This document shows positions 7,594 to 16,255 of a stretch of DNA of 50,659 nt, in pieces; within the stretch, counting starts at the first letter, position 1; every line of letters starts with the position of its first letter. This DNA comes from Nostoc sp. NMS2 (GTDB lineage: Bacteria > Cyanobacteriota > Cyanobacteriia > Cyanobacteriales > Nostocaceae). Under the pieces are notes generated by a model that searched no databases, had not been told where the DNA came from, and worked only from the letters and a program-made list of their open reading frames with translations. The translations under genes were made by a program, and so were the position numbers. The stretch spans positions 1 through 50,659 of the forward strand of contig NZ_JABXKH010000035.1 in assembly GCF_017115105.1 (NCBI RefSeq). Direction: 5' to 3'.

Positions 7594-8973
7594 ATGTCTC
7601 AGACTGCCTCGACATCTCCAGAAGGGATTATAAATGTTCCAGTGCCAGCATCTAAGCAGAAACGGAAAAAACTGATTTTTTTGTTACTAGGGTTGCTAAT
7701 TATAGCAGGTGGTATTATTTATTTCCTGTGGCATAGTCAACAACAAGGTGCAGCAAATGTACTGAAAGTGAGTGGCAGGATTGAGGGTTACGAAACTGAG
7801 ATTGGGGTGAAGCGTTCGGGAAGAATTGTTTCAATTGCAGTCCGGGAAGGGGCAGCAGTAAAAAAGGGGCAAGAATTAATCAAGTTGGATGACAGTAACG
7901 ACCAACTGCTACAAGAACAACTGCGGGGTGCTGAGGCTAGGGTTGCATCTGCTCAATCTGATGAACAGCAAGCAATTTCCGATGCTACTCAAGTGGAAAG
8001 TGGGATAGAACAAATTGATAGCCAAATCAGTGAAGCAAAACTTAATTTTCACCAATCTCAAGGAGATACCCAAGGAAGAGTTCAACAGGCACTATCTAAC
8101 GTAGCGGCAGCCAAAGCACAATTATTACAAGCGCAAGCACAAACAAAGCAGGCACAGGCGGAAGTAAAATTAGCGAAAATGAACCGCGATCGCTATGCCA
8201 AACTGGTAACAGAAGGTGCTATTGATCAACAACAATTTGACCAAGCACAAACCACCTTTGACACAGCAGTAGCCACATTAGAAGCACGAAAAGCAGCAGT
8301 AAATGCTGGACAGGAACAATTACGCGCTGTTGTCGGGGCATTAACTCAAGCTAAAACTACAAGTTTCAATCCTGGTATTCGCAATGCTCAAATAGAAGGG
8401 TTAAACAGAAAAAAAGATCAGAGTTTTGCTCAACTAAAATCTGCCCAATCAAAGGTAAAATCTGCTCACGCCAAAGTAAAAGATGCCTTAGCATCAAAGC
8501 AGCAAATTCTTACCCAAATAGAAGATTCAAAAAAAGACTTAAATGTTGTTAGTCCTTTAGATGGGGTCGTAACTGCCCGCAGTGCAGAGATCGGGACTGT
8601 AGTTAGCAGTCAAACCAAGATTTTGACAGTAGTTGACCCCAAGACAGTATATTTGCGAGGTTTTATTCCCGAAGGCGATATTGGGAAAGTGCGCTTAGGA
8701 CAAACAACCAAAATCTTTCTTGATTCTGCGCCAGAAAAACCCCTCATAGGCAAAGTTATTGCTGTCGATCCTCAAGCCTCTTTTACTCCAGAAAATATCT
8801 ACTTCCAAAAAGATCGAGTCAGGCAAGTAGTAGGCGTGCGGATTCAGTTAGAAAACCCTTCTGGCTGCTTTCACCCAGAAAACCCCTACTCTGGTTCAGA
8901 TTTGCCCTGTGCCAAAATTGGAATGCCAGCAGATGCAGAAATTATGTTCCAGGGTAAAGAGGTGAGCAGATGA
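7594..8973 (+). CDS. HlyD-family membrane fusion protein of an ABC exporter
   Basis: 459 residues. There is a basic stretch then one membrane anchor at about 27-46 (LIFLLLGLLIIAGGIIYFLW), a first lipoyl half at 55-100 (RIEGYETEIGVKRSGRIVSI), a long Gln/Ala/Lys-rich coiled coil at about 105-320, the second lipoyl half (VVSPLDGVVTARSAEIGTVV) and a beta-barrel domain. It is the periplasmic adaptor linking the permeases to an outer-membrane channel, equivalent to E. coli YbhG. It overlaps the ATPase gene by 4 bp (ATGA), so translation is coupled. No outer-membrane partner lies in the window. Confidence 0.92.
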   Translation: MSQTASTSPEGIINVPVPASKQKRKKLIFLLLGLLIIAGGIIYFLWHSQQQGAANVLKVSGRIEGYETEIGVKRSGRIVSIAVREGAAVKKGQELIKLDDSNDQLLQEQLRGAEARVASAQSDEQQAISDATQVESGIEQIDSQISEAKLNFHQSQGDTQGRVQQALSNVAAAKAQLLQAQAQTKQAQAEVKLAKMNRDRYAKLVTEGAIDQQQFDQAQTTFDTAVATLEARKAAVNAGQEQLRAVVGALTQAKTTSFNPGIRNAQIEGLNRKKDQSFAQLKSAQSKVKSAHAKVKDALASKQQILTQIEDSKKDLNVVSPLDGVVTARSAEIGTVVSSQTKILTVVDPKTVYLRGFIPEGDIGKVRLGQTTKIFLDSAPEKPLIGKVIAVDPQASFTPENIYFQKDRVRQVVGVRIQLENPSGCFHPENPYSGSDLPCAKIGMPADAEIMFQGKEVSR

Positions 8974-10922
8974 AATTATCGACTCCCAACCCACTGCAAT
9001 TATCTAGTCACTCAACCACTACTATTAAAGTTAGTAATTTACATAAACATTATGGACAACTAGTTGCTGTCCGGGGAATTGATTTTACTGTCAATCAGGG
9101 TGAGATGTTTGGGTTAATTGGCCCTGATGGTGCTGGTAAAACTACTACCTTTCACATCTTAGGTGGGGTGATGGAAGCGACGGCGGGAGAAGTGCAAGTA
9201 TTTGGCCAGCCTGCAAGGGACGCACGTTTAAGGACGGGATATCTCACACAACAGTTTTCCTTATACTTGGATCTCAGCATTGATGAAAACTTGCGTTATG
9301 CGGCGGGATTGCGCCAAGTGAGCGATAATTTATTGCGGGAACGCCGCCAGAAATACTTAAAATTAATGAGTTTGGAGCAGTTTGGCGATCGCTTAGTCGG
9401 TCAACTTTCCGGCGGTATGAAACAAAAGCTGGCGCTGTGTTGTGCCTTGGTTTCCCAACCGGAAGTGCTGTTATTAGATGAACCTACCACAGGGGTCGAT
9501 CCAGTTTCCCGACGGGAATTTTGGGATGTATTAGCAGAACTTTCTGCCGACGGGATGACAATTGTTGTCGCCACACCCTATCTAGATGAAGCTGAACGCT
9601 GCGATCGCGTCGCACTGATGTATAGTGGTCAAATTCACGAAATTGGTACACCCGCAGCATTACGCGCCAATTTAGGCTTACATCGCTTAGAAGTCAGAAC
9701 AGCAAATCTAGAGATAGCCGAGAAACTTCTCTTGCAGAATATGCAGACAAATATAGTCGATGTGCAGACATTTGGCGATCGCTTAGATGTTCTCGTTCAA
9801 GATGTGACTCTCGGTGAAACCCAAGTGAATCAACTATTACAACAGCATCACCCCAGCATTGAACGTGGCGAACCCACCCTAGAGAACGTCTTTGTCACCC
9901 GTCTACGACAACAAGGTTCAGCACCAGCATTTTTGTCCTTTCCTCGTTCTCGTGGAGGAAATAGGGAACAATTCAAACCTCAAAATTATTCTTCTCAAAT
10001 CGCTATTTACGCCCACAATCTCAACCGTGTATTTGGTAACTTCCAAGCAGTCAAAAACGTTAATGTCGAAGTCCGCTATGGCGAAATATTCGGGCTTTTA
10101 GGTGCGAATGGAGCCGGAAAAACGACTACCATCAAAATGCTGTGTGGATTACTAGCAGCTAGTGGCGGTGACATTTCCCTTGGTGGTGAAACAGGAAATC
10201 TGCGTAGCCGTGACTTACGGCGACGCATCGGTTATATGAGCCAAAAATTCACCCTCTACGACGATCTGACAATTCTGCAAAACTTAGAGTTTTATAGCGG
10301 TATTTACAGCGTACCCCGCAAACTTAGGCGAGAAAAGATTGATTGGGTAATTGCTACCTGTGGGTTAGAGGGACAAGAACGGATGCTTACCGGACAATTA
10401 CCAGGTGGTTGGAAGCAGCGAGTAGCTTTTGGCGCTTCTGTCATGCACGAACCAGATATTTTATTTCTAGATGAACCGACATCCGGGGTAGATCCTTTAG
10501 CTCGTCGTCAGTTTTGGAAGCTGATTAATGACTTTGCCCGCAATGGTACAGCTATTTTGGTGACAACACACTACTTAGAAGAAGCTGAACAGTGTAACCG
10601 CATGAGTTTTATGGTAGCCGGGGAAATCGCCGCCGAAGGTTCACCTAGTTCTATCAAAGCTTCTCAACCAGGACAACTTATAGAAATTATCGTTAACCAA
10701 AATCAAGCTGCTTCCAAGATACTTAAACAACGTCTTGATTCGTGGCGTGTCTCCATTTTTGCCGATAGTTTACACGTTGTTCTTGATAACCCGGAAGCAG
10801 AAATTCCCCAAATAACTCAGCTTTTAAAATCCGCACACCTTACGATTGAATCTCTGCGTCCGATTCCCTTCTCTTTGGAAGATGCTTTTATTGGTATCGT
10901 TGAACGTGCGGTAGGAGATTAG
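8970..10922 (+). CDS. ABC exporter ATPase with two nucleotide-binding domains (YbhF-like)
   Basis: A fusion of 650 residues with two ABC domains. NBD1 has Walker A GPDGAGKT (51-58), signature LSGGMKQK (146-153), Walker B VLLLDE (166-171), but Pro203 where the H-loop His belongs (ATPYLDEAE). NBD2 has Walker A GANGAGKT (378-385), a divergent signature LPGGW (477-481), Walker B ILFLDE (497-502) and an intact His534 (TTHYLEEAE). A linker at about 315-340 joins them. The pattern implies one competent and one degenerate ATP site in a single chain, as in YbhF. It powers the two permeases that follow, and starts inside the end of the HlyD gene. Confidence 0.92.
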   Translation: MKLSTPNPLQLSSHSTTTIKVSNLHKHYGQLVAVRGIDFTVNQGEMFGLIGPDGAGKTTTFHILGGVMEATAGEVQVFGQPARDARLRTGYLTQQFSLYLDLSIDENLRYAAGLRQVSDNLLRERRQKYLKLMSLEQFGDRLVGQLSGGMKQKLALCCALVSQPEVLLLDEPTTGVDPVSRREFWDVLAELSADGMTIVVATPYLDEAERCDRVALMYSGQIHEIGTPAALRANLGLHRLEVRTANLEIAEKLLLQNMQTNIVDVQTFGDRLDVLVQDVTLGETQVNQLLQQHHPSIERGEPTLENVFVTRLRQQGSAPAFLSFPRSRGGNREQFKPQNYSSQIAIYAHNLNRVFGNFQAVKNVNVEVRYGEIFGLLGANGAGKTTTIKMLCGLLAASGGDISLGGETGNLRSRDLRRRIGYMSQKFTLYDDLTILQNLEFYSGIYSVPRKLRREKIDWVIATCGLEGQERMLTGQLPGGWKQRVAFGASVMHEPDILFLDEPTSGVDPLARRQFWKLINDFARNGTAILVTTHYLEEAEQCNRMSFMVAGEIAAEGSPSSIKASQPGQLIEIIVNQNQAASKILKQRLDSWRVSIFADSLHVVLDNPEAEIPQITQLLKSAHLTIESLRPIPFSLEDAFIGIVERAVGD

Positions 10923-10926
10923 GAAC

Positions 10927-12033
10927 ATGAAAAGAATTTTTTCCCAATGTGTGAAGGAAATAGCGCAATTTCGGCGCGATCGCTTAACTTTAGGTTTAGC
11001 ATTTTTATTGCCATTTTTAACTCTATTGATTTTTGGGTTTGCGATTCGTTTAGAAAGTAAGGATATTCCTCTGATTGTCCAGGATTTTGACCGTACAAAT
11101 TTGAGTAGCAGTTATATTGAGCGGTTGTATGCCACCAATCAATTTGTACCTAAGCAATGGTCAGGTGGTAATCCAGTACGAGATGCAATTGACAGGGGTA
11201 TTGCGAAAGCGGCAGTGGTTATTCCTCCCCAATTTAGCCGAGATATTCAAGCAGGTAGAAATGCTAGGGTGCAAGTATTAATCGATGCCACAGATGTTAA
11301 TAATGCTCGTGTAATGAGAGGTAGTATTCAAAGAGTAACTAATTTCTTCATGCAAGACCAAGGACTACAACCAGATACAAATATTATTACACCGCGAATC
11401 CGCTTGTGGTTTAACCCTGGTAGATTGGAGTCGCTGTATATTGTGCCGGGAACATACGGTGTCGTGTTGTGGATTTTTCCCTCATTGCTAACAGCGATCG
11501 CAATGGTGCGTGAAAAAGAAAAAGGTACAATTTTACAAGTCTATGCTTCTAGCATTAGTGCAACTGAACTGTTACTTGGCAAAGGACTGGCTTACCTGCT
11601 AATTGCTATCACAGAAGCTTTAATAGTCATGGGATTAGGGTCAATAATTTTTCATGTCGGCGTAATTAGTAACCCCATTACTTTATTACTGGGAACTCTA
11701 CTATTTTTAATAGATAGTGTTTCCTTTGGTTTACTTATAGGTGTACGCACCAGTAATCAAAATTCCGCAGTGCAAATTGTTTCTCTTGTCGGTTTTATTA
11801 CATCTTTATTGCTATCTGGTTTTATTTATCCCCTGAGTAATATTCCTTTTCCCCTTTCACTAATGCCTAACGTATTTCCCGCCCGTTATTACATTGATAT
11901 CACTCGTGATGCTTTTGTGCGTGGTACAGGATGGACGGGAGTTTGGTTTGACTTACTCATGCTCGCAATTTTAGGATTTGTATTTTTCAACGTCGCGCGT
12001 CGGCTTTTAAGTCGAATGCAAATTAGTCAATAG
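10927..12033 (+). CDS. ABC-2 type permease (YbhS-like)
   Basis: 368 residues with ABC-2 membrane topology. A first TM at about 22-42 follows a basic start (ECVKEIAQFRRDRLT type), then a large extracytoplasmic domain at 45-165, then five TMs from about 175 to 365. The motif VREKEKGTILQVYASSI after TM2 is the conserved cytoplasmic coupling segment. It begins 4 bp after the ATPase stop. It is probably one half of a heterodimeric channel with the next gene. The family exports drugs and, in YbhGFSR, some cations and antibiotics; the substrate here is unknown. Confidence 0.92.
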   Translation: MKRIFSQCVKEIAQFRRDRLTLGLAFLLPFLTLLIFGFAIRLESKDIPLIVQDFDRTNLSSSYIERLYATNQFVPKQWSGGNPVRDAIDRGIAKAAVVIPPQFSRDIQAGRNARVQVLIDATDVNNARVMRGSIQRVTNFFMQDQGLQPDTNIITPRIRLWFNPGRLESLYIVPGTYGVVLWIFPSLLTAIAMVREKEKGTILQVYASSISATELLLGKGLAYLLIAITEALIVMGLGSIIFHVGVISNPITLLLGTLLFLIDSVSFGLLIGVRTSNQNSAVQIVSLVGFITSLLLSGFIYPLSNIPFPLSLMPNVFPARYYIDITRDAFVRGTGWTGVWFDLLMLAILGFVFFNVARRLLSRMQISQ

Positions 12034-12053
12034 TCATTAGTTATTAACCATAT

Positions 12054-13175
12054 ATGAAATATATTTGGCAATTATTTGATAGTCCATTTTGGTCATTAGT
12101 GCGTAAAGAAATTAATCAAATTCTGCGAAACAGGCAATTGGTTGTTTTATTAATTGTGCCACCAACAGTACAATTATTGCTTTACGGATTTGCACTTAAC
12201 CCGGATGTCCATAATTTACGACTGGGTGTAATTGACTATGCCAATATCTCCGCCAGTCGAGAACTAGTTTCAGCAATGACATCCAATCACACTTTTAATA
12301 TAGAAACTGTACCAACCAGTGAAAAAGATTTAAGCTGCCAAGTAGAAGAAGGTAAGCTAGATGTAGGGCTAATAATTCCACCAGATTTTCCCCGCCAACT
12401 AGCCAAAAAATCAGCAGAAATTCAAGTATTCATCGATGGAGTGAATGCAAATACAGCTGGAATTGCTGCTAACTATGTTAATCAGATTATCCAACAATAT
12501 AATTTCAACTTAGTACAGGGTCAAGTCAGTCCGCCAGTTTCAACCGAAGTCGTTTTTCTTTACAATCCTGGACTCACAAGTAGTTGGTTTTTCGTACCGG
12601 GAGTTATGGGTTTAGTCCTGACATTAATCGGCACATTAGTATCAGCAGTAACCGTTGTGCGCGAGAAAGATACAGGAACTTTAGAGCAATTGTTAATGAC
12701 TCCCTCTAGTAACTGGGAAATTTTATTAGCTAAAATTATACCGTTGGCATTCCTGCTCATGGGAGATGTGCTACTAGCTTTAACCTTGGGAACAATCGTA
12801 TTTAGCCTGCCCTTTCGTGGAAGTTTCCTGCTATTTCTCGCTTTATCAAGTATATATGTATTTGTGGGAATTAGTTTAGGCATTATGTTGGCAACTATTT
12901 GCGGTTCTCAACAACAAGTATTACTCACATCTTTTTTTATAAATTTACCAATGATCCAAACTTCTGGAGCAATCTCTCCTATTGAAGCCATGCCTCCTTT
13001 ATTTCAATTCCTCTCTCTATTTAATCCACTTCGTCATTACATTACTATTGTTAGAGGTATTTTACTCAAAGGAGTTGGTTTAGATGTGCTGTGGTTGAAT
13101 GTTCTAGCATTGCTTGGTTTTGCTGTTGTTTTATTAACTATTAGTGTTCAGAAGTTTCGGAGTCAGTTGAGTTAA
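12054..13175 (+). CDS. ABC-2 type permease (YbhR-like)
   Basis: A permease of 373 residues with the same plan as the preceding gene: LVRKEINQILRNRQLVVLLI leading into TM1 at about 25-47, a periplasmic domain to about 175, then five TMs. The coupling motif VREKDTGTLEQLLMTP is close to that of E. coli YbhR/YhhJ. It lies 20 bp after the first permease and completes the operon. No terminator hairpin with a T-run is visible directly after the stop. Confidence 0.92.
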   Translation: MKYIWQLFDSPFWSLVRKEINQILRNRQLVVLLIVPPTVQLLLYGFALNPDVHNLRLGVIDYANISASRELVSAMTSNHTFNIETVPTSEKDLSCQVEEGKLDVGLIIPPDFPRQLAKKSAEIQVFIDGVNANTAGIAANYVNQIIQQYNFNLVQGQVSPPVSTEVVFLYNPGLTSSWFFVPGVMGLVLTLIGTLVSAVTVVREKDTGTLEQLLMTPSSNWEILLAKIIPLAFLLMGDVLLALTLGTIVFSLPFRGSFLLFLALSSIYVFVGISLGIMLATICGSQQQVLLTSFFINLPMIQTSGAISPIEAMPPLFQFLSLFNPLRHYITIVRGILLKGVGLDVLWLNVLALLGFAVVLLTISVQKFRSQLS

Positions 13176-13198
13176 ATTTGCTGTAGTAGGTAGAAGTA

Positions 13199-13579
13199 AT
13201 GAAATTATCAGATTTATCAGCAGAAAGTCTAGAAAAAATTAAGTTAGTTAGATGGGATAGGATTATTGAGAAACATGAAGGCCCAGAAAATTGGGAGTCT
13301 GTTTTAAGATATGAAGAACCAGAATTTATTGAATTGGAAGGATGTCCAATATTATTACCTGTAGATAAATCACATCATCCTAATATCACCATAATACGTT
13401 GTATTTGGAGCGCGGACAAAAATTCTATAACGCTTTTTTTGTCTGATACTACCTATGATGATGACCCTTTCTTCTCTGGATTTATGGCAGTATGCGATCG
13501 CTTGAAAGGTGAAAAATTTTTTCTAGCAGTTTTGTATCATGAATGGTTTATTATTGAAAGAGGCGAAGTTTTTGAATAA
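13199..13579 (+). CDS. hypothetical protein, small acidic, cyanobacterial type
   Basis: A protein of 126 residues, acidic and rich in aromatic residues, without membrane segments. It opens MKLSDLSAESLEKIKLVRWD and includes DKNSITLFLSDTTYDDD and a C-terminal VLYHEWFIIERGEVFE. It starts 23 bp after the permease stop on the same strand, with a GGTAGAAGTA ribosome-site-like stretch, and may be read through from the exporter operon. I recognise no domain, and its role in export is not supported by sequence. Confidence 0.65.
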   Translation: MKLSDLSAESLEKIKLVRWDRIIEKHEGPENWESVLRYEEPEFIELEGCPILLPVDKSHHPNITIIRCIWSADKNSITLFLSDTTYDDDPFFSGFMAVCDRLKGEKFFLAVLYHEWFIIERGEVFE

Positions 13580-13642
13580 TCATTTTTAATAGCAAGAATT
13601 TGGGCATTTTATCATTCAATATGCTTGGTTTTATGAAAAATT

Positions 13643-13715
13643 GTAGGTTGGGTTAAGCAAAGCGCAACCCAACAAAGCCGCAGAAATGTTGGGTTTCGTT
13701 CCTCAACCCAACCTA
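13643..13715. repeat. GTAGGTTGGGTT palindromic repeat
   Basis: Ends GTAGGTTGGGTT and AACCCAACCTAC are inverted, with inner AACCCAAC / TGTTGGGTTT. It is a dispersed intergenic palindrome typical of Nostoc-like genomes. It may serve as a 3' end hairpin for the upstream gene. Confidence 0.7.
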
Positions 13716-13764
13716 CGCAGTTTAAAGTTTTGGCGCTAACCCAAGCGTATTGTTTTATAATTTA

Positions 13765-13960
13765 TACCAATTTAATGTGAAGTTGCATATATATATATTG
13801 ATCCCCCTAAATCCACGCCACTTGCTTCATTTGGGGAGACCCCAAGACCACAGTGGCTCCCCTTAAAATGGGGGACTTTGATAGATGTTTTTCCGGTTCC
13901 CCCCTTATTAAGGGGGGCTAGGGGGGATCGAATTATATGCAGCTTCATAAAAAATTGGTA
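13765..13960. mobile_element. miniature inverted-repeat element B (long form)
   Basis: 196 bp. Ends TACCAATTTAATGTGAAGTT and the complement of TACCAATTTTTTATGAAGCT. The core holds GATCCCCCTAAATCCACGCC, a GGGGAGACCCC box, GTGGCTCCCC, a CCCCCCTTATTAAGGGGGG hairpin and GGGGGGATC. It is the inverted, fuller relative of the element at 2588-2728 and shares its core with the differently ended element at 32833-33093. The rest of 13580-14097 carries no gene. Confidence 0.75.
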
Positions 13961-14097
13961 TTAGGCTATTTTTTCATCAATATCCCTGCCGTGAGTTCGC
14001 CCTGTGGACGCATCTGAGCCACAATTGAAGCTTAATTTTTCAGTTATTTTTGTAAGATACTGTTCAAAAAAATCCATTATTTAATAATAATCAATTA

Positions 14098-15144
14098 CTA
14101 TCTCATTAATTCTGACAACATTTGCTCAAGAATATCTTCCATAATTTCGTCGTCTAAGGAGTGCAAAGTTGGTGGGCCACCGAGAAATTCTTTGATAGTG
14201 ATCTTCTGCTCTCTAAAATCCTTAACAAAATCCCGAATTTGAGAAATAGCATTTATTTGAGATTCTATTGTTTCTACCATCAAAGCCATAGAGTCAATGC
14301 CTTTTTTAGCAGCTTTACGAGAATCGCTTACCATACTTCCCTCTGGAGTATTTTTTGCTAAACGTAGTTCCCGTTTCAAGTTTTCATATTGAGTGAGGAG
14401 AATTTGATTTTGCTGTTCAATAGTTCGACATTTTCGAGTTAAATCATCCTCGCTATTACAATCAATAACTTCTCCCACTTGCTGAATTCGCTCAATTTCT
14501 AGAAGTTTTGCCAAATCTCCTTCTTGGTAGGCTTTATTGATTGATTTCATGATTTCTGTATGATATATCTGTGTCTCGCTGTCTCTTGCCTTATCAGGGT
14601 GAAAGATTTCAGCTAATTTGAGAAATGTTTCCCGAATTTTTCTCTTATCCTCTGTTCTAGCTACAGAGGGAGATTCTACAGATTGTTGTGCTTGCCAATA
14701 TTGATGGCGACCTTCAGCGGCTTCCTCTGAAAAATCTGATTCGGATTCGGAATTATTAAATGGTTCGTTTAGCTCTGTATTGAATTGTTTACGAGCTTTG
14801 GGACTAATAATGCCTGTCAACTGGAGTTGAAGGTAAACTGCCTCTATATTTTTGATGGTTTGTTTCCCAAACTTTCTAGTAGTAAAAATTTCCTCAAATA
14901 GAGCATGAATATCCTGGTCTAACTCAGCCATCTTTTGGAAGTGGGGACTAGCTTGATGAAATATTTGTGTGGCAAAACTTCGCATTTGCTCGACAAAGTT
15001 GTTCAATTCCGTTCGCTTTCTCTTAATCTGTTTAAGTAGCGATTTGTGTTCTGTTTCTAAAAACTCCAAGCGGATATGTAATTGAGAGAGGGCTAATGGA
15101 GTTACTTTAGTTGATTGTAATGGAGGTGATTTTTTTCGAGCCAT
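14098..15144 (-). CDS. J-domain protein with N-terminal coiled coil
   Basis: A protein of 348 residues. An N-terminal coiled coil at about 20-60 (LEFLETEHKSLLKQIKRKR) is followed by a helical region, an acidic Ser-rich linker (130-160) and a J domain at about 165-215 with an intact HPD (182-184, IFHPDKARDSE). A second coiled coil at about 230-260 and an acidic C-terminus (DDEIMEDILEQMLSELMR) follow. The J domain should stimulate an Hsp70/DnaK partner. There is no Gly/Phe or zinc-finger region, so this is a type III J protein whose other parts probably recruit a specific client. It is monocistronic, starts at ATG 15144 and has no informative neighbours. Confidence 0.8.
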   Translation of the reverse strand: MARKKSPPLQSTKVTPLALSQLHIRLEFLETEHKSLLKQIKRKRTELNNFVEQMRSFATQIFHQASPHFQKMAELDQDIHALFEEIFTTRKFGKQTIKNIEAVYLQLQLTGIISPKARKQFNTELNEPFNNSESESDFSEEAAEGRHQYWQAQQSVESPSVARTEDKRKIRETFLKLAEIFHPDKARDSETQIYHTEIMKSINKAYQEGDLAKLLEIERIQQVGEVIDCNSEDDLTRKCRTIEQQNQILLTQYENLKRELRLAKNTPEGSMVSDSRKAAKKGIDSMALMVETIESQINAISQIRDFVKDFREQKITIKEFLGGPPTLHSLDDEIMEDILEQMLSELMR

Positions 15145-15348
15145 GAAACACGTATATAAGTTTAAGGTTTAAAATATAACTGTCAAAGTAGTTGGGTCAA
15201 TGCGAAAAGAACGTATCTAGTGATGATACATGAACTGTGACTGCTTTTTTTGTCAAGAATTACTGTAATGGACATAGGTAAGACAATCTAGATTGTTACG
15301 CTTGGGAAGCGTACCATGCCAGAAAAATTATAAAATATCACGATAAAA

Positions 15349-15999
15349 ATGACACCAAAAGACGCACGACAATACGCACCAGCAACTGAGCGCAACCGAG
15401 AACCAATTCTAGAAATACTTTTGCAGGTATTGCCGGAAAGTGGCACTATTTTAGAAATAGCAAGTGGTACTGGTGAACACGCAGTCTTTTTTGCGTCCAG
15501 GCTAAGTCCTCGTCTGTGGCTACCAACAGATGCAAATTTAGAGTTACGAGCCAGCATTAGTGCATGGACTGAACACAATGCCTGTGATAACGTTTATCCA
15601 CCGCTTGAGCTAGATGTTAGAGAGCCAGTTTGGGCAGTGGAGAAAGGGGAAGTAACTCAGTGGCTTGATAGGGAGCCAATTGTCGCCATCGTCAACATTA
15701 ATATGATTCACATTTCACCGTGGTCAGCGTGTGTGGGGCTAATGGCAGGGGCAGGCCGTATCCTAAAGGCAGGAGGTATCCTCTATTTGTATGGGCCCTT
15801 CAAACAAGATGGAGGACATACAGCAGCGAGTAATGCAGCTTTCGACGAATATTTACGCACCCAAAACCAAGAATGGGGTGTGCGGAACTTGGATGATGTA
15901 GTGGCAGCAGCTAGGGCAGAACATTTCATCTTGAAACAGATTTACCAAATGCCAGCAAATAATCTTTCAGTAGTGTTTGAACGTTCTGCTAATGAATAA
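15349..15999 (+). CDS. DUF938 family SAM-dependent methyltransferase-like protein
   Basis: A Rossmann-type methyltransferase fold of 216 residues. DUF938 features are present: MTPKDARQYAPATERNREPI at the start, SAM motif I ILEIASGTGEHAVFFA (about 33-48), the acidic LPTDAN strand end, and NINMIHISPWSACVGLM, then a GGILYLYGPFK strand. The substrate is unknown for the family. It stands alone; the start ATG lacks a clear Shine-Dalgarno site. Confidence 0.85.
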   Translation: MTPKDARQYAPATERNREPILEILLQVLPESGTILEIASGTGEHAVFFASRLSPRLWLPTDANLELRASISAWTEHNACDNVYPPLELDVREPVWAVEKGEVTQWLDREPIVAIVNINMIHISPWSACVGLMAGAGRILKAGGILYLYGPFKQDGGHTAASNAAFDEYLRTQNQEWGVRNLDDVVAAARAEHFILKQIYQMPANNLSVVFERSANE

Positions 16000-16177
16000 T
16001 TCCTAGAAATAATTTATTACACTAACAAAAGAGATATTGCCCACCCCACAAGATTTTTATTTAATTTGATTATTCAACTTAGATGCTTTTCAGCTTAACG
16101 AACTTTGGGGGTTTAAGTCCCCTGTCTCTACAGACAGCGCGTTTTGGGTCGGGGTCTAAATCCCCGTCACAAAACTT

Positions 16178-16210
16178 AATTACGAATTACGAATTACGAA
16201 TTACGAATTA
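16178..16210. repeat. AATTACG heptanucleotide tandem array (STRR)
   Basis: About 4.5 copies of the 7-bp unit AATTACG. This is the reverse complement of the TAATTCG-type heptamer found in the cassettes at 3408 and 41990. The rest of 16000-16255 holds a GGGGTCTAAATCCCCG palindrome and no gene. Confidence 0.8.
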
Positions 16211-16255
16211 TTTAACACCCTACAGAAATTTTATTTTTATTTTATAAATAATCTC

